A DNA stretch of 64,000 nt, taken from assembly GCF_021655555.1 (NCBI RefSeq), contig NZ_AP023086.1, forward strand, positions 2,076,685 through 2,140,684. The letters run 5' to 3'. Positions 17,415-25,352 of the stretch are shown one piece after another. This stretch comes from Marinagarivorans cellulosilyticus (GTDB lineage Bacteria > Pseudomonadota > Gammaproteobacteria > Pseudomonadales > Cellvibrionaceae). The notes under the pieces were generated by a model. It was not told the DNA's origin and searched no databases. It saw only the letters and a list, made by a program, of their open reading frames with translations. The translations under genes were made by a program, and so were the position numbers. Position 1 is the first letter of the stretch; the number at the start of each line of letters is the position of its first letter.

Positions 17415-19082
17415 ATGATAACCAAACTAAAATTTCTTAAATCTCAGGAAGAGGGTGTGGGTATATTGCACCGTAATAATTCGCACCTAGCATTGGCATT
17501 AATCATGCCTTTGCTTCTGGCTTCTTGCGATGGTGGCTCGGTTGCGTCCTCTAGTGAGGACGTGGCCTCGAGTATGCCCGTAGCCGTAAGTAGTATCGCT
17601 AGCTCTAGTAGCGAAGTTGTTATTCCAGGCTCATCGTCTGTAGCGCAGAGCTCTTCCGTAGCTGCAAGCATGCCATCTATTCCGGCGGGCTCGAGTTTGG
17701 TTTATGCCGTCAATGCCGGTGGCGGTGCTGTTACAGTTGATGGAATCGAATATAAGGCGGATCGGTTTTCTACAGGGGGGAATGTGAATTCAGTCACTAA
17801 CGCCATTGACGGAACCACTGCTGATGCTGTCTACCAGGCAGAGCGCTACGGCACATACAATTACGAAATACCGGTTACAAACTCAACCTATAGCGTGAAA
17901 ATGCATTTTGCCGAACTCTTTCAAACGGCTGCTGATAGCCGCTACTTTAGTCTTACGGTTGAGGGGCAGCTGGTTTTTACCGATAAAGATTTGTACGACG
18001 AGGTTGGTCAATTTACAGCCTTTGATGTAGTGCTTCCAGCTGTAATGGTTGCGGATGAAACCTTAACCATCGAGTTAAGCACGAGTTTAGATAATGCCAC
18101 AATCAGTGGTTTTGCTATTTATTCTAATGCCGGCGGCCAGTTTGTCGAACCGCCAGAGCCTGTGGGCTGTGATTTGCCTAATAGTTTAAGCTGGACTTCT
18201 ACTGGTCCGATCATTACACCCAAAAATGGAGATGTATCCGTTAAAGATCCTTCCATTGTTTACTACCAAAATAAATACCATGTATTTGCGACGGTATATA
18301 ACAGTTCATACAAATCGATGTATACCACTTTTACGGACTTCGATAATGTTGGTGCCGGAACTTATCAATCATTCTTGCCGGGCGGCAGTGCTACAGTGGC
18401 TCCGCAGGTGTTTTATTTCTCGCCGCAAAATAAATGGTATATCTTTACCCAGTGGCCGGCTAAATACACGACTAACGACGACATCAACAATGTGAATGGT
18501 TGGGCTAGACCTACCACGTTGTGGCCAGGTAACGATGAATACGGCGGCGCACTCGATTATTGGGTAATTTGTGACGACTCAGATTGCTACCTTTATTTCT
18601 ATAAAGATGATGGCAGGATGTTATACGTTAAAACGTCCATTGGAAACTTCCCCAATTTCGATGTTAATCAAGTGAAAGTAGCCGACATTGCTGGATCTGG
18701 AGGACAAAATATTATCTTCGAAGCGGGCAATGTTTATAAAATTAAGGGTTCCGATGAGTATTTGTTGCAAGTGGAAGGTTGGGGCGCGCGGGAAGATCGG
18801 CGATTATATCGCTCGTGGACCTCAACGAGCTTAGACGGCCCTTGGGTTGCCCACAAGACATCAGAGAGTGACCCGTTTGCCGGCTTAAGTAATGTAGACG
18901 GCGATAATTGGTCTATCCAAGTAAGCCACGGGGAAATGATTCGCGCAGGCTACGATGAAAAAATGGAGCTTGATACCTGTAATATGCAGATGTTGTATCA
19001 AGGAATTACTCAAAGTGGGTCGAATAATGCCCCAAGCTACAACGAGCGCCCCTATAACCTTGGTTTGTTAAGGGCAAAGTGA
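17415..19082 (+). CDS. Lipoprotein alpha-L-arabinofuranosidase GH62 with malectin-like domain
   Basis: A 555-residue secreted enzyme. The signal ends in a lipobox (PLLLASC, Cys38), followed by a serine-rich linker (SSIASSSSEVV, SSVAQSSSVAAS), then a malectin/CBM57-like domain around residues 95-240 (LVYAVNAGGGAVTVDGIEY, VKMHFAELFQTAADSRYFSL). GH62 follows to the end: LSWTSTGPIITPKNG, VKDPSIVYYQNKYHVFAT (catalytic base Asp in KDPS), APQVFYFSPQNKWYIFTQW, DYWVICDDSDCYLYFYKDDGRM and WSIQVSHGEMIRAGYDE. GH62 removes arabinose side chains from arabinoxylan. Likely cell-surface anchored. The GH3 gene 6 kb away could take the next product. Closed by a terminator. Confidence 0.9.
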   Translation: MITKLKFLKSQEEGVGILHRNNSHLALALIMPLLLASCDGGSVASSSEDVASSMPVAVSSIASSSSEVVIPGSSSVAQSSSVAASMPSIPAGSSLVYAVNAGGGAVTVDGIEYKADRFSTGGNVNSVTNAIDGTTADAVYQAERYGTYNYEIPVTNSTYSVKMHFAELFQTAADSRYFSLTVEGQLVFTDKDLYDEVGQFTAFDVVLPAVMVADETLTIELSTSLDNATISGFAIYSNAGGQFVEPPEPVGCDLPNSLSWTSTGPIITPKNGDVSVKDPSIVYYQNKYHVFATVYNSSYKSMYTTFTDFDNVGAGTYQSFLPGGSATVAPQVFYFSPQNKWYIFTQWPAKYTTNDDINNVNGWARPTTLWPGNDEYGGALDYWVICDDSDCYLYFYKDDGRMLYVKTSIGNFPNFDVNQVKVADIAGSGGQNIIFEAGNVYKIKGSDEYLLQVEGWGAREDRRLYRSWTSTSLDGPWVAHKTSESDPFAGLSNVDGDNWSIQVSHGEMIRAGYDEKMELDTCNMQMLYQGITQSGSNNAPSYNERPYNLGLLRAK

Positions 19083-19110
19083 TCAACCTTTTGTAACTTG
19101 CCCGTACGAT

Positions 19111-19139
19111 AAAATCCTCGCCTTTGGGCGGGGATTTTT
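19111..19139 (+). terminator. Terminator after the GH62 gene
   Basis: AAATCCTCGCC pairs with GGCGGGGATTT (one G-U) around a short TTTGG loop, then T. It lies 29 bases after the stop codon. Confidence 0.85.
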
Positions 19140-19158
19140 ATTCTGGGGCATATCGGTA

Positions 19159-19521
19159 ATGTCTTTTTGGATGTTAATGCTGATATTCACTATGCCGGCG
19201 ATACTGTTAAGCCCTACCGGTGAAGAGGTATTTTACCGAGGCGTAGCGCAAAAGGCATAAGTGCAAAGACTCAGTGTGCGAATGAGCACGCTAATATAAT
19301 GTGGCTTGTTTGCCATCGTCCACCAAGTTCAGCTCGGTGTTATTAAGACACATTCTCGTCTGACTTTTCTTCCTTTTTCTGGCGCGCTCTGGTTTATTCA
19401 TTTGGTCGCGTGGATGTTTGCTTCGCTAAGACAGTGCAGTGAAAGCATTTTGATTCCTATCTTGACGCACATGGTGTTTAACCTAACGATGAACACCACT
19501 ATTTTTATCTTTCTGTGGTAA
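19159..19521 (+). pseudogene. CPBP intramembrane protease remnant with two in-frame stops
   Basis: One reading frame from 19159 to 19521 encodes recognisable CPBP (Abi) protease pieces: the glutamate motif SPTGEEVFYRGVAQKA, then TAA at 19258-19260, a short linker, TAA at 19297-19299, then CGLFAIVHQVQ (motif 2 His), a hydrophobic stretch and LTHMVFNLTMN (motif 4). No frameshift is needed; both breaks are single TAA codons. The N-terminal membrane helices that CPBP proteins normally have are missing, and the piece sits immediately after the GH62 terminator. It is a decayed copy. Stop-codon readthrough is unlikely but not excluded. Confidence 0.75.
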
Positions 19522-19691
19522 CGCGCTTATTGGCAAAAACCGTATTTTATGGCTTGAATTGTCGGGTTGAATCCGATCACTACGTTACGGGCCTAGGTGT
19601 TGCAGGGTAAAAGCAACTTGGCCCTTATGAATATGGCCAAATATTGGATACACTAGATCCTAAACAGAGTTTTGATGTAAAAGGATGAGGT

Positions 19692-21170
19692 ATGAAAAAG
19701 CGCACGCGGGTATTGGCTATTGGTTTGGACTCTGCTGATTTCGATTTGATTTGGCAGCTACAGGCTTGTGGCGACTTACCCAATATTCAAGCGTTACTGG
19801 GGCGTGGGGTGTGGGGGCGGGTACAAAGCCCGCCGGGGTTAGGGGATGATGGTGTGTGGGCTTCGTTTTCGTTTGCTGCGCAACCGGGGCGTCACGGTCG
19901 TTACTTTTGGCAAGGCTTTGTACCCGGTAGTTTAGAGATGAAACGTTCTCCCGAGCTTGCGCCTGATATAGAACCGTTTTGGGCTACTTTAAGCGCAGAG
20001 GGCTACAACGTTGGCGTAATTGATGTGCCGAAATCGCCATTGGCAGAGCTGCCACACGGCATGCAGGTTGCCGATTGGTTAGTACATGGGCGCGACGGGA
20101 AAACCAGAAGCTACCCGCCACATTTAGCTTCAATGCTGACTGAGCGTTTTGGGCATGATGTTACCGATGATTATGAGTCGGGAGAGTTTTTATGCTGTGA
20201 AGAAGCCTTGCCTGCTGCTAAGCAAGAGCCATTTTTACAAGCGTTACTCCAAAGCTTAGAGAGTAAAAAGCAAGGTTCCCTAGAGCTTTATACGCTGGGG
20301 GAGTGGGATTTATTTCTCACGGTCTTTAAAGAATGCCATTGTATTGGCCATGAATTTTGGCATTCGGTAAATGCCGATCATGAGCGTCACCATGAATGCT
20401 TAAACACAACAATTCCCGATCCCGTGAGGCATGTTTATCGTAAGTTAGATGCTGCAATTGGTGAGCTTGTTAAGCAGGCCGATGATAATACAGCGGTAAT
20501 GATTTTTTCTGGTTTGGGTATGCACGCTAATTACACCGCTGAGCACTGCTTAGATGATATTTTGTTGCGCTTAGAGAAGGCCATGCCGCCGCCACTGCTG
20601 GAGAAAATTCGTGCATTGCCCCAATTAACGGGCTGTGCCGAGTTTTCCGCGGAACGTTTAATGATACAAATTCCCCATAATGAAATGAGTGGTGCAATTA
20701 AACTCAATATTGCGCAGCCAAACGGTGGCGTAAGTGGAGAGCAATCAACGACTGTTGAGCAATGGTACCAATGGTTAGAAAAAGCTTTGCTGGCATTAGT
20801 TAACCCCAATAATGGCCAAGCTATTGTTAAACAGGTGATTCGTAGCGACCAGTGCTTTTGGGGCGATAGGCGCAATATGTTGCCGGATGTATTTGTTGTT
20901 TGGCAGCGCAGTGCTTCTATTAATGCGGTAGCGTCTGATGAAGTTGGTGTTTTAAATAGCACGCCGCCGGTGTTTCGATCGGGGAATCACATTGCCGATG
21001 GTTTTTATATGATGGCAGGCTCGATGATTGATGCGAGGGGGCAGGGCCAAACTGTTTCAATCGCCGATTTAGGGCCAACTATCGCGGCATTGTTGGGTTC
21101 AAAGGCGCACTTTACGGATGGCCAGTCCATGTTCAAAGTGCATAACCCACTAAGTGTTACACCCGTTTAA
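19692..21170 (+). CDS. Alkaline phosphatase superfamily (type I phosphodiesterase/nucleotide pyrophosphatase-like) protein
   Basis: A 492-residue soluble protein without a signal peptide. The N-terminus (RVLAIGLDSADFDLIWQLQACGDLPNIQALLGRG) is the metal-binding Asp and nucleophile region of the type I phosphodiesterase branch, and KECHCIGHEFWHSVNADHERHH supplies the second His-rich site. Where relatives have an SDHG metal motif, this protein reads FSGLGMHAN (residues 272-280), so one metal ligand pair looks altered. A C-terminal SIADLGPTIAALLG matches the family end. Substrate unknown; activity uncertain. Stands alone, with no partner gene near. Confidence 0.75.
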   Translation: MKKRTRVLAIGLDSADFDLIWQLQACGDLPNIQALLGRGVWGRVQSPPGLGDDGVWASFSFAAQPGRHGRYFWQGFVPGSLEMKRSPELAPDIEPFWATLSAEGYNVGVIDVPKSPLAELPHGMQVADWLVHGRDGKTRSYPPHLASMLTERFGHDVTDDYESGEFLCCEEALPAAKQEPFLQALLQSLESKKQGSLELYTLGEWDLFLTVFKECHCIGHEFWHSVNADHERHHECLNTTIPDPVRHVYRKLDAAIGELVKQADDNTAVMIFSGLGMHANYTAEHCLDDILLRLEKAMPPPLLEKIRALPQLTGCAEFSAERLMIQIPHNEMSGAIKLNIAQPNGGVSGEQSTTVEQWYQWLEKALLALVNPNNGQAIVKQVIRSDQCFWGDRRNMLPDVFVVWQRSASINAVASDEVGVLNSTPPVFRSGNHIADGFYMMAGSMIDARGQGQTVSIADLGPTIAALLGSKAHFTDGQSMFKVHNPLSVTPV

Positions 21171-21647
21171 TTTCTGGGCGGCACATGCTTTCTCACATCT
21201 TCAGGCGCTTGTTCCGGGCGCCTTGGTTAACCCTAAAAAACGCAGTTGAGCCAGCAAAGTCTACGCACCTTTTTAATTCTCAACTGTGGCTTCTAGGTTA
21301 AACGGTTGTCTGCGATTTGAATTAGCTAATTTCCTTCTCGCTCAAAACCCGCCATAGCATTTTGATTTATCGTTCGGCTTTGCTTTAGGCCCGCTAATTC
21401 CAATTCGCCGTTAACTCACAAAAATTGAGGTGATCGCTTAGGAGCACCTCCTGAGCGACCGCCGTGCGCAAAAGCATAACGAGTTTAAGGTTTGGCGTAA
21501 ATAATCAGGATGTGGCGCAATTAATTCTAATTTCGAATTGTTCTATTGGCATATTATTTTTGGAATAAAAATTATATGAACCTATCTTTTAGCAAATATT
21601 GAGTACTTGTGAGCTAATTAGGCTCTTCTCCGCTTTAGTGAGGTGAT
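21171..21647. other. Spacer between the phosphatase-like gene and the transposase, with hairpins
   Basis: No gene. An AGGCGC/GCGCCT hairpin lies near 21201-21221. A stronger one (CGCTTAGGAG-CAC-CTCCTGAGCG, with flanking GGT/ACC) lies at 21429-21460; it could be a REP-like site for the adjacent RAYT domain, but this is speculation. Confidence 0.5.
21621..21646. repeat. Candidate single terminal repeat of an ISL3 element
   Basis: GGCTCTTCTCCGCTTTAGTG begins 27 bases outside the transposase stop and resembles an insertion sequence end, the G-rich GGCTCTT type seen in ISL3 elements. Its complement was looked for in the 250 bases beyond the other end of the gene and not found. Confidence 0.4.
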
Positions 21648-23705
21648 CTAGTGGCTTCCATAGAACATGGATTGCTCGTCAGGCATCGATGATTGCCTTA
21701 TTTTTAGCTTGAAGTACTCGGTATCCTTGATGCCTCTTGCTCGCTTGCGAATCATGCCAATGCTGACATTGCCGGCTTCAATTCTGGCACTAGTCAGCCC
21801 GTGTTTTCCGTAGTTACAAATGCCTACGCTATGCTTCCTTAGTGACTTTGCAAATTTCTTGAGATAGAGCATATTCGTCTGTTCCGCGATGTCGCACCAC
21901 TGCTCCAATGCATTCATCATGGCGTCATAATTCCCTGCATTCCACAAAGCTTGGAGCTGCTCTTTGAGTATATAAAGTGTATTGATATTGGAATTATTTT
22001 CGAGCAATGTCTGGAGTTTATTGGCTTGTTTATCATTTAACTTGTCGGCATTTTTTAACAACAGGTAGTGGGTACCTTTAAGCTGCTCTTTGCCTGCGCG
22101 ATCCGCCTTTCTGAACTCGATCCTACGCTGATTGCTCATGGCTTTACTGTAGTTTTGCATCACATGAAACCGATCGAAAACAATGTCAGCATTAGGCAAG
22201 CATTCGCGTACCGATTTTTGATAGGCTGGCCCCATATCCATGGCTACCGCCTCTATGTTTTCAGCGGTTTGTGCTGGTAAGCGCTTTAGAAACGCTGTCA
22301 ACACCTCGGCTTTACGGCCTGTCTCAACGCCAATTAAATGACCGGATTCCATGTCATAAATCACCGTCATATAATCATGGCCTTTGGCTCTAGCGACTTC
22401 ATCGACCCCAAGATATTTTAAGTCAATTAATTTTTCAGGATTAAGTGCAGGCAACGTTTTCTCTAGGTGAAATTTATCCATATTTTTCACCGTTTCCCAT
22501 CGTAGCTTTAGGTGCCGACTGACCGTGCTGATACTCATATGGCGACACAATCCGCTCACCAACTGGCAAAATCTTTGAGTATAGCGATTGCCTGTATCGA
22601 CAAATTCGCAAGCCTCCATTAGACGCCTACCGCAAGTCGTCACAACTTGAGCGAGCTCAACTTCCAAATAGCAACCAAATAGTTTTCGAGCTGCGCCCAA
22701 TCCTTTAACCCAACACTGATCAAGTTTTTCCGCACAGGGTTTTATAGAATCACCACGACCAATACAGTGATGAAAGTCTTTTTCGATACGCGGCATATTA
22801 TCCAACCAGTCACCGCTATCAATGTTCAATCGCTGCAATATTTTAGGCTCTGCTATTGCAATTGAGCCTGTCTTATTTGGCAATATTGCCCGCCCAGTCC
22901 AATCAATTAATTCGAGATAATCGCGCCAGTAAAAAGGGATGATGCCTGTAGAACGCTGACCTTGATGTACCGTGTCAGCTGTGGGAAGGAGATTCTTTTT
23001 AGGCGGCTTACAGAATTTGGCTAAATTAATCGGGTTTTTATTTTCAGATTTTTTAGGGGGCTTATTCAAAGACTGAACACGCTGCTGAATGGCCGTGAAA
23101 TCACTGGTTTCTGGCAGCGCAGCGATGCCGGCGCGCACAGGGTTTAAATCAACATACGCCATACATGTAATTATAGCCTGCTCGTCGAGTAACGCTTGGC
23201 TTTTAAAACGCCCCTCCCAGAAACGACCGGTGCATTTATTTTCGGCGTTGGCTAGTCGTGCGATATGTTCATTTAAACATCGCATAAACCAGCTAATGTC
23301 ACATAAGCGGCTTCGCCATTCAGCGATTAACTCATCGGCCTTCCATTGTTCCGCATCACTCAACGGTTTATTTTTTAACACTTTAAGGGTTAAATCATGG
23401 CCTTTAAATAGCTGCATCCAGCGGCGAATAACGGCTTTATCACTCCAATCATCGGCCTTGGGCTTATCCATATGTAATACAAGGTGGTAGTGGTTTGACA
23501 TCACTGCATACGCCGCCACATCAATCGCAAAAATATCGGCTAGCTCAGCTAATTTATCCGTTATCCACACCTTACGGTGCGAGTAATCCGCACCCGTTAA
23601 CTGATCTTCACCAAATAGCCATCCTCGGCGAACTGCCCTGCAATAGCAGTGGTACCATGGGGTTTGATCTAGCGACATAATTAACTTTCTGGGCTTTGTC
23701 ATCAT
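21648..23705 (-). CDS. Fused RAYT (HUH Y1) and ISL3 DDE transposase
   Basis: One uninterrupted frame encodes two unrelated transposases; residue numbers count from an upstream open-frame Met, 12 residues before the start chosen here. Residues 14-355 are a REP-associated tyrosine transposase: MTKPRKLIMSLDQTPWYHC, HYH at 84-86 (MSNHYHLVLH), catalytic Tyr196 in YVDLNPVRAG, and a complete C-terminal tail (DYLELIDWTGRAIL, ending WVKGLGAARKLFG). From about residue 357 an ISL3-family DDE transposase follows without its N-terminal zinc-finger start: CGRRLMEACEFVDTGNRYTQ, D447 (LGVDEVARAKG), D502 (AVAMDMGPAYQ), E655 (SARIEAGNVS). Both active sites look intact. Starts are the adjacent ATGs at 23705/23702. 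Confidence 0.85.
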   Translation of the reverse strand: MMTKPRKLIMSLDQTPWYHCYCRAVRRGWLFGEDQLTGADYSHRKVWITDKLAELADIFAIDVAAYAVMSNHYHLVLHMDKPKADDWSDKAVIRRWMQLFKGHDLTLKVLKNKPLSDAEQWKADELIAEWRSRLCDISWFMRCLNEHIARLANAENKCTGRFWEGRFKSQALLDEQAIITCMAYVDLNPVRAGIAALPETSDFTAIQQRVQSLNKPPKKSENKNPINLAKFCKPPKKNLLPTADTVHQGQRSTGIIPFYWRDYLELIDWTGRAILPNKTGSIAIAEPKILQRLNIDSGDWLDNMPRIEKDFHHCIGRGDSIKPCAEKLDQCWVKGLGAARKLFGCYLEVELAQVVTTCGRRLMEACEFVDTGNRYTQRFCQLVSGLCRHMSISTVSRHLKLRWETVKNMDKFHLEKTLPALNPEKLIDLKYLGVDEVARAKGHDYMTVIYDMESGHLIGVETGRKAEVLTAFLKRLPAQTAENIEAVAMDMGPAYQKSVRECLPNADIVFDRFHVMQNYSKAMSNQRRIEFRKADRAGKEQLKGTHYLLLKNADKLNDKQANKLQTLLENNSNINTLYILKEQLQALWNAGNYDAMMNALEQWCDIAEQTNMLYLKKFAKSLRKHSVGICNYGKHGLTSARIEAGNVSIGMIRKRARGIKDTEYFKLKIRQSSMPDEQSMFYGSH

Positions 23706-23908
23706 CCACTCCAGTAAACAGCTCTTATTTAGGTATAGCAAAACCCCTCTTAAATGCGAGACCGTTCGTCGGTGTTATGGGTGTCCCATATTCCTTTACT
23801 AAAATACCCCGCCGCGAGCGCCCAGTCGCTAACCACTTACTGGTAAAGATCGATTAACGCTCGGAAAACCCCAGGGCTAAAACCTGATGTGCATAATTTA
23901 AAACATTG

Positions 23909-23943
23909 AAAAAGGCGACCATTTTTAACGTAGTCGCCTTTTT
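23909..23943 (-). terminator. Terminator of the esterase gene
   Basis: AAAAAGGCGAC pairs perfectly with GTCGCCTTTTT around a 13-base loop, seven bases past the esterase stop. The A and T runs make it workable in both directions. Confidence 0.85.
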
Positions 23944-23949
23944 TGGTTT

Positions 23950-25083
23950 TTAACTTTCTATTTGGGTGAATGGAAATGAAGAACCTTGAACATTAATGTT
24001 AAATGTCATAATGCCTTCTTCATTCTTTGCAAAGGTTAGATCATAATCAACACCGTTTGCATAAAACTCAGTTTTAGAGTTTGCACGTAAGTGAATAAGT
24101 GGAGCGCCGGGAAGTTCTAGGTATAGCTTGCAGTCTTTTACTTGTAGTGTGAGTAAAGGGAGGCCCGGAAAGCTTTCGTAGTTGCCTGCGTATTGATTGA
24201 GTAATTCTTTATTAAGCTTTAACGATCGGCGTTTGAATACATATTGGTAACCGTGGGTATAGCCAATAGGTTCGACGCCTGCATGGCCTACGCCGTTGCT
24301 AATTTTTAGTTTAGATCGTAAGCCTTTTAGTTGTTTACTTTTAAGCGAAGATACAAATGTTGCGACTTGTTCTTTGTTAAAATCTAGACTGCCTACACCA
24401 AAATAAGCACGTGTTCCGTTTAAGGTGCGGGTATTTTCAATTTCAGCAAGTCGGCGGTCAAAATATTCTTGTTCAATATTATAAGGCGCTGATAGTGCCA
24501 CGTAGCCCGCGAATAAATAAGGCTTTTCGAGCATTGCGTAGGTGGTGAATAGCCCGCCGAGAGAAGAGCCTGTTAATACCCGTTCGCCGTTGCCACGGTA
24601 AAGTGATTCCACCTGAGGAATAATTTCTTCTTCTATCGCTTGCAGAAAGTCGCTTGCACCACCGCTTAATTGCACACCTGGAATTTCGCTCGGGGTAAAA
24701 TCGCGGCCCCTTAATTGGTTGGGATTGTCGCCTTCTGCACCCCAGGTAATAGCCGCAACAATGGCTTCTGGAATCATACCGTCATAACCGATTTTGCCAA
24801 CGATGTCGGTTGCCATAGTGAAATTCCATTGGCCATCAAGGACATAAATAATTGGGTATTCTTGGTCCGGCTGACTGTGATAACTACCGGGAACTGATAT
24901 GCGTACTTCGTAGAGTTGATCCACAATAGTGGATTGTATTTTATGAACCCTGGCGCCCTCGACAACGTAAGCCTCGCCTTCGATAGACGCCATAATGTCG
25001 ATGTTTTCTTGTGCTAGTGCTTGGCCCCCGAATAGGCAGCTTGCAGCTAATACTAGCGCAGCAGATCTGAAAAAACTTTTCAT
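23950..25083 (-). CDS. Secreted esterase-D-type alpha/beta hydrolase
   Basis: The ATG at 25083 follows GGAGAT and starts a Sec signal (MKSFFRSAALVLAASC...GQALA). The mature part is an esterase of the Fes/IroE/esterase-D class: VYEVRISVP-type opening (YEVRISVPGSYH), EYPIIYVLDGQWNF, nucleophile elbow TGSSLGGLFTTY (Ser174), and GVGHAGVEP for the histidine. The C-terminal 90 residues (LNKELLNQYAGNYESFPGLPLLTLQ) form a beta-rich domain like those trailing serine hydrolases. It is 377 residues long. Being next to a GH3 enzyme and near GH62, it could remove acyl groups from arabinoxylan, but siderophore-type esters fit equally. Confidence 0.8.
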   Translation of the reverse strand: MKSFFRSAALVLAASCLFGGQALAQENIDIMASIEGEAYVVEGARVHKIQSTIVDQLYEVRISVPGSYHSQPDQEYPIIYVLDGQWNFTMATDIVGKIGYDGMIPEAIVAAITWGAEGDNPNQLRGRDFTPSEIPGVQLSGGASDFLQAIEEEIIPQVESLYRGNGERVLTGSSLGGLFTTYAMLEKPYLFAGYVALSAPYNIEQEYFDRRLAEIENTRTLNGTRAYFGVGSLDFNKEQVATFVSSLKSKQLKGLRSKLKISNGVGHAGVEPIGYTHGYQYVFKRRSLKLNKELLNQYAGNYESFPGLPLLTLQVKDCKLYLELPGAPLIHLRANSKTEFYANGVDYDLTFAKNEEGIMTFNINVQGSSFPFTQIES

Positions 25084-25308
25084 TGTTATCTCCATATATG
25101 ATTGTATTTTAGTTAGCAACTTACCTCGTCGCACCTACTAGCTGGACAGTTTGGCAGGCGATGGCTTTGATAGTGCGCCGCCAATAAGTTCACTTAATAT
25201 GAGTGTCTAAATGGTTTTTCTGATAGGTTTTGATAAAGCGCGGTAGTGGAGGGGGCGATGGTCGAGAGCCTGTAAGGGCTAAACCTAGGGGCGGTATAGT
25301 CTAAAGGA

Positions 25309-25334
25309 AAGCGCCCCTGTATGCAGGGGCGCTT
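25309..25334 (-). terminator. Hairpin downstream of the GH3 gene
   Basis: AAGCGCCCCTG and CAGGGGCGCTT make a perfect 11-bp stem with a four-base loop; the minus-strand side runs into TTTCCTTTAG. It lies 19 bases past the GH3 stop and 226 bases upstream of the esterase start, so it separates the two transcripts at least partly. Confidence 0.75.
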
Positions 25335-25352
25335 AGGGCATGTTTATTTAAA

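Noticed and set aside
21429..21460. Hairpin as a REP site of the RAYT
   Set aside because: Only one copy in the window and no characteristic GTAG/GGAG flank on the outside; kept as a note only.
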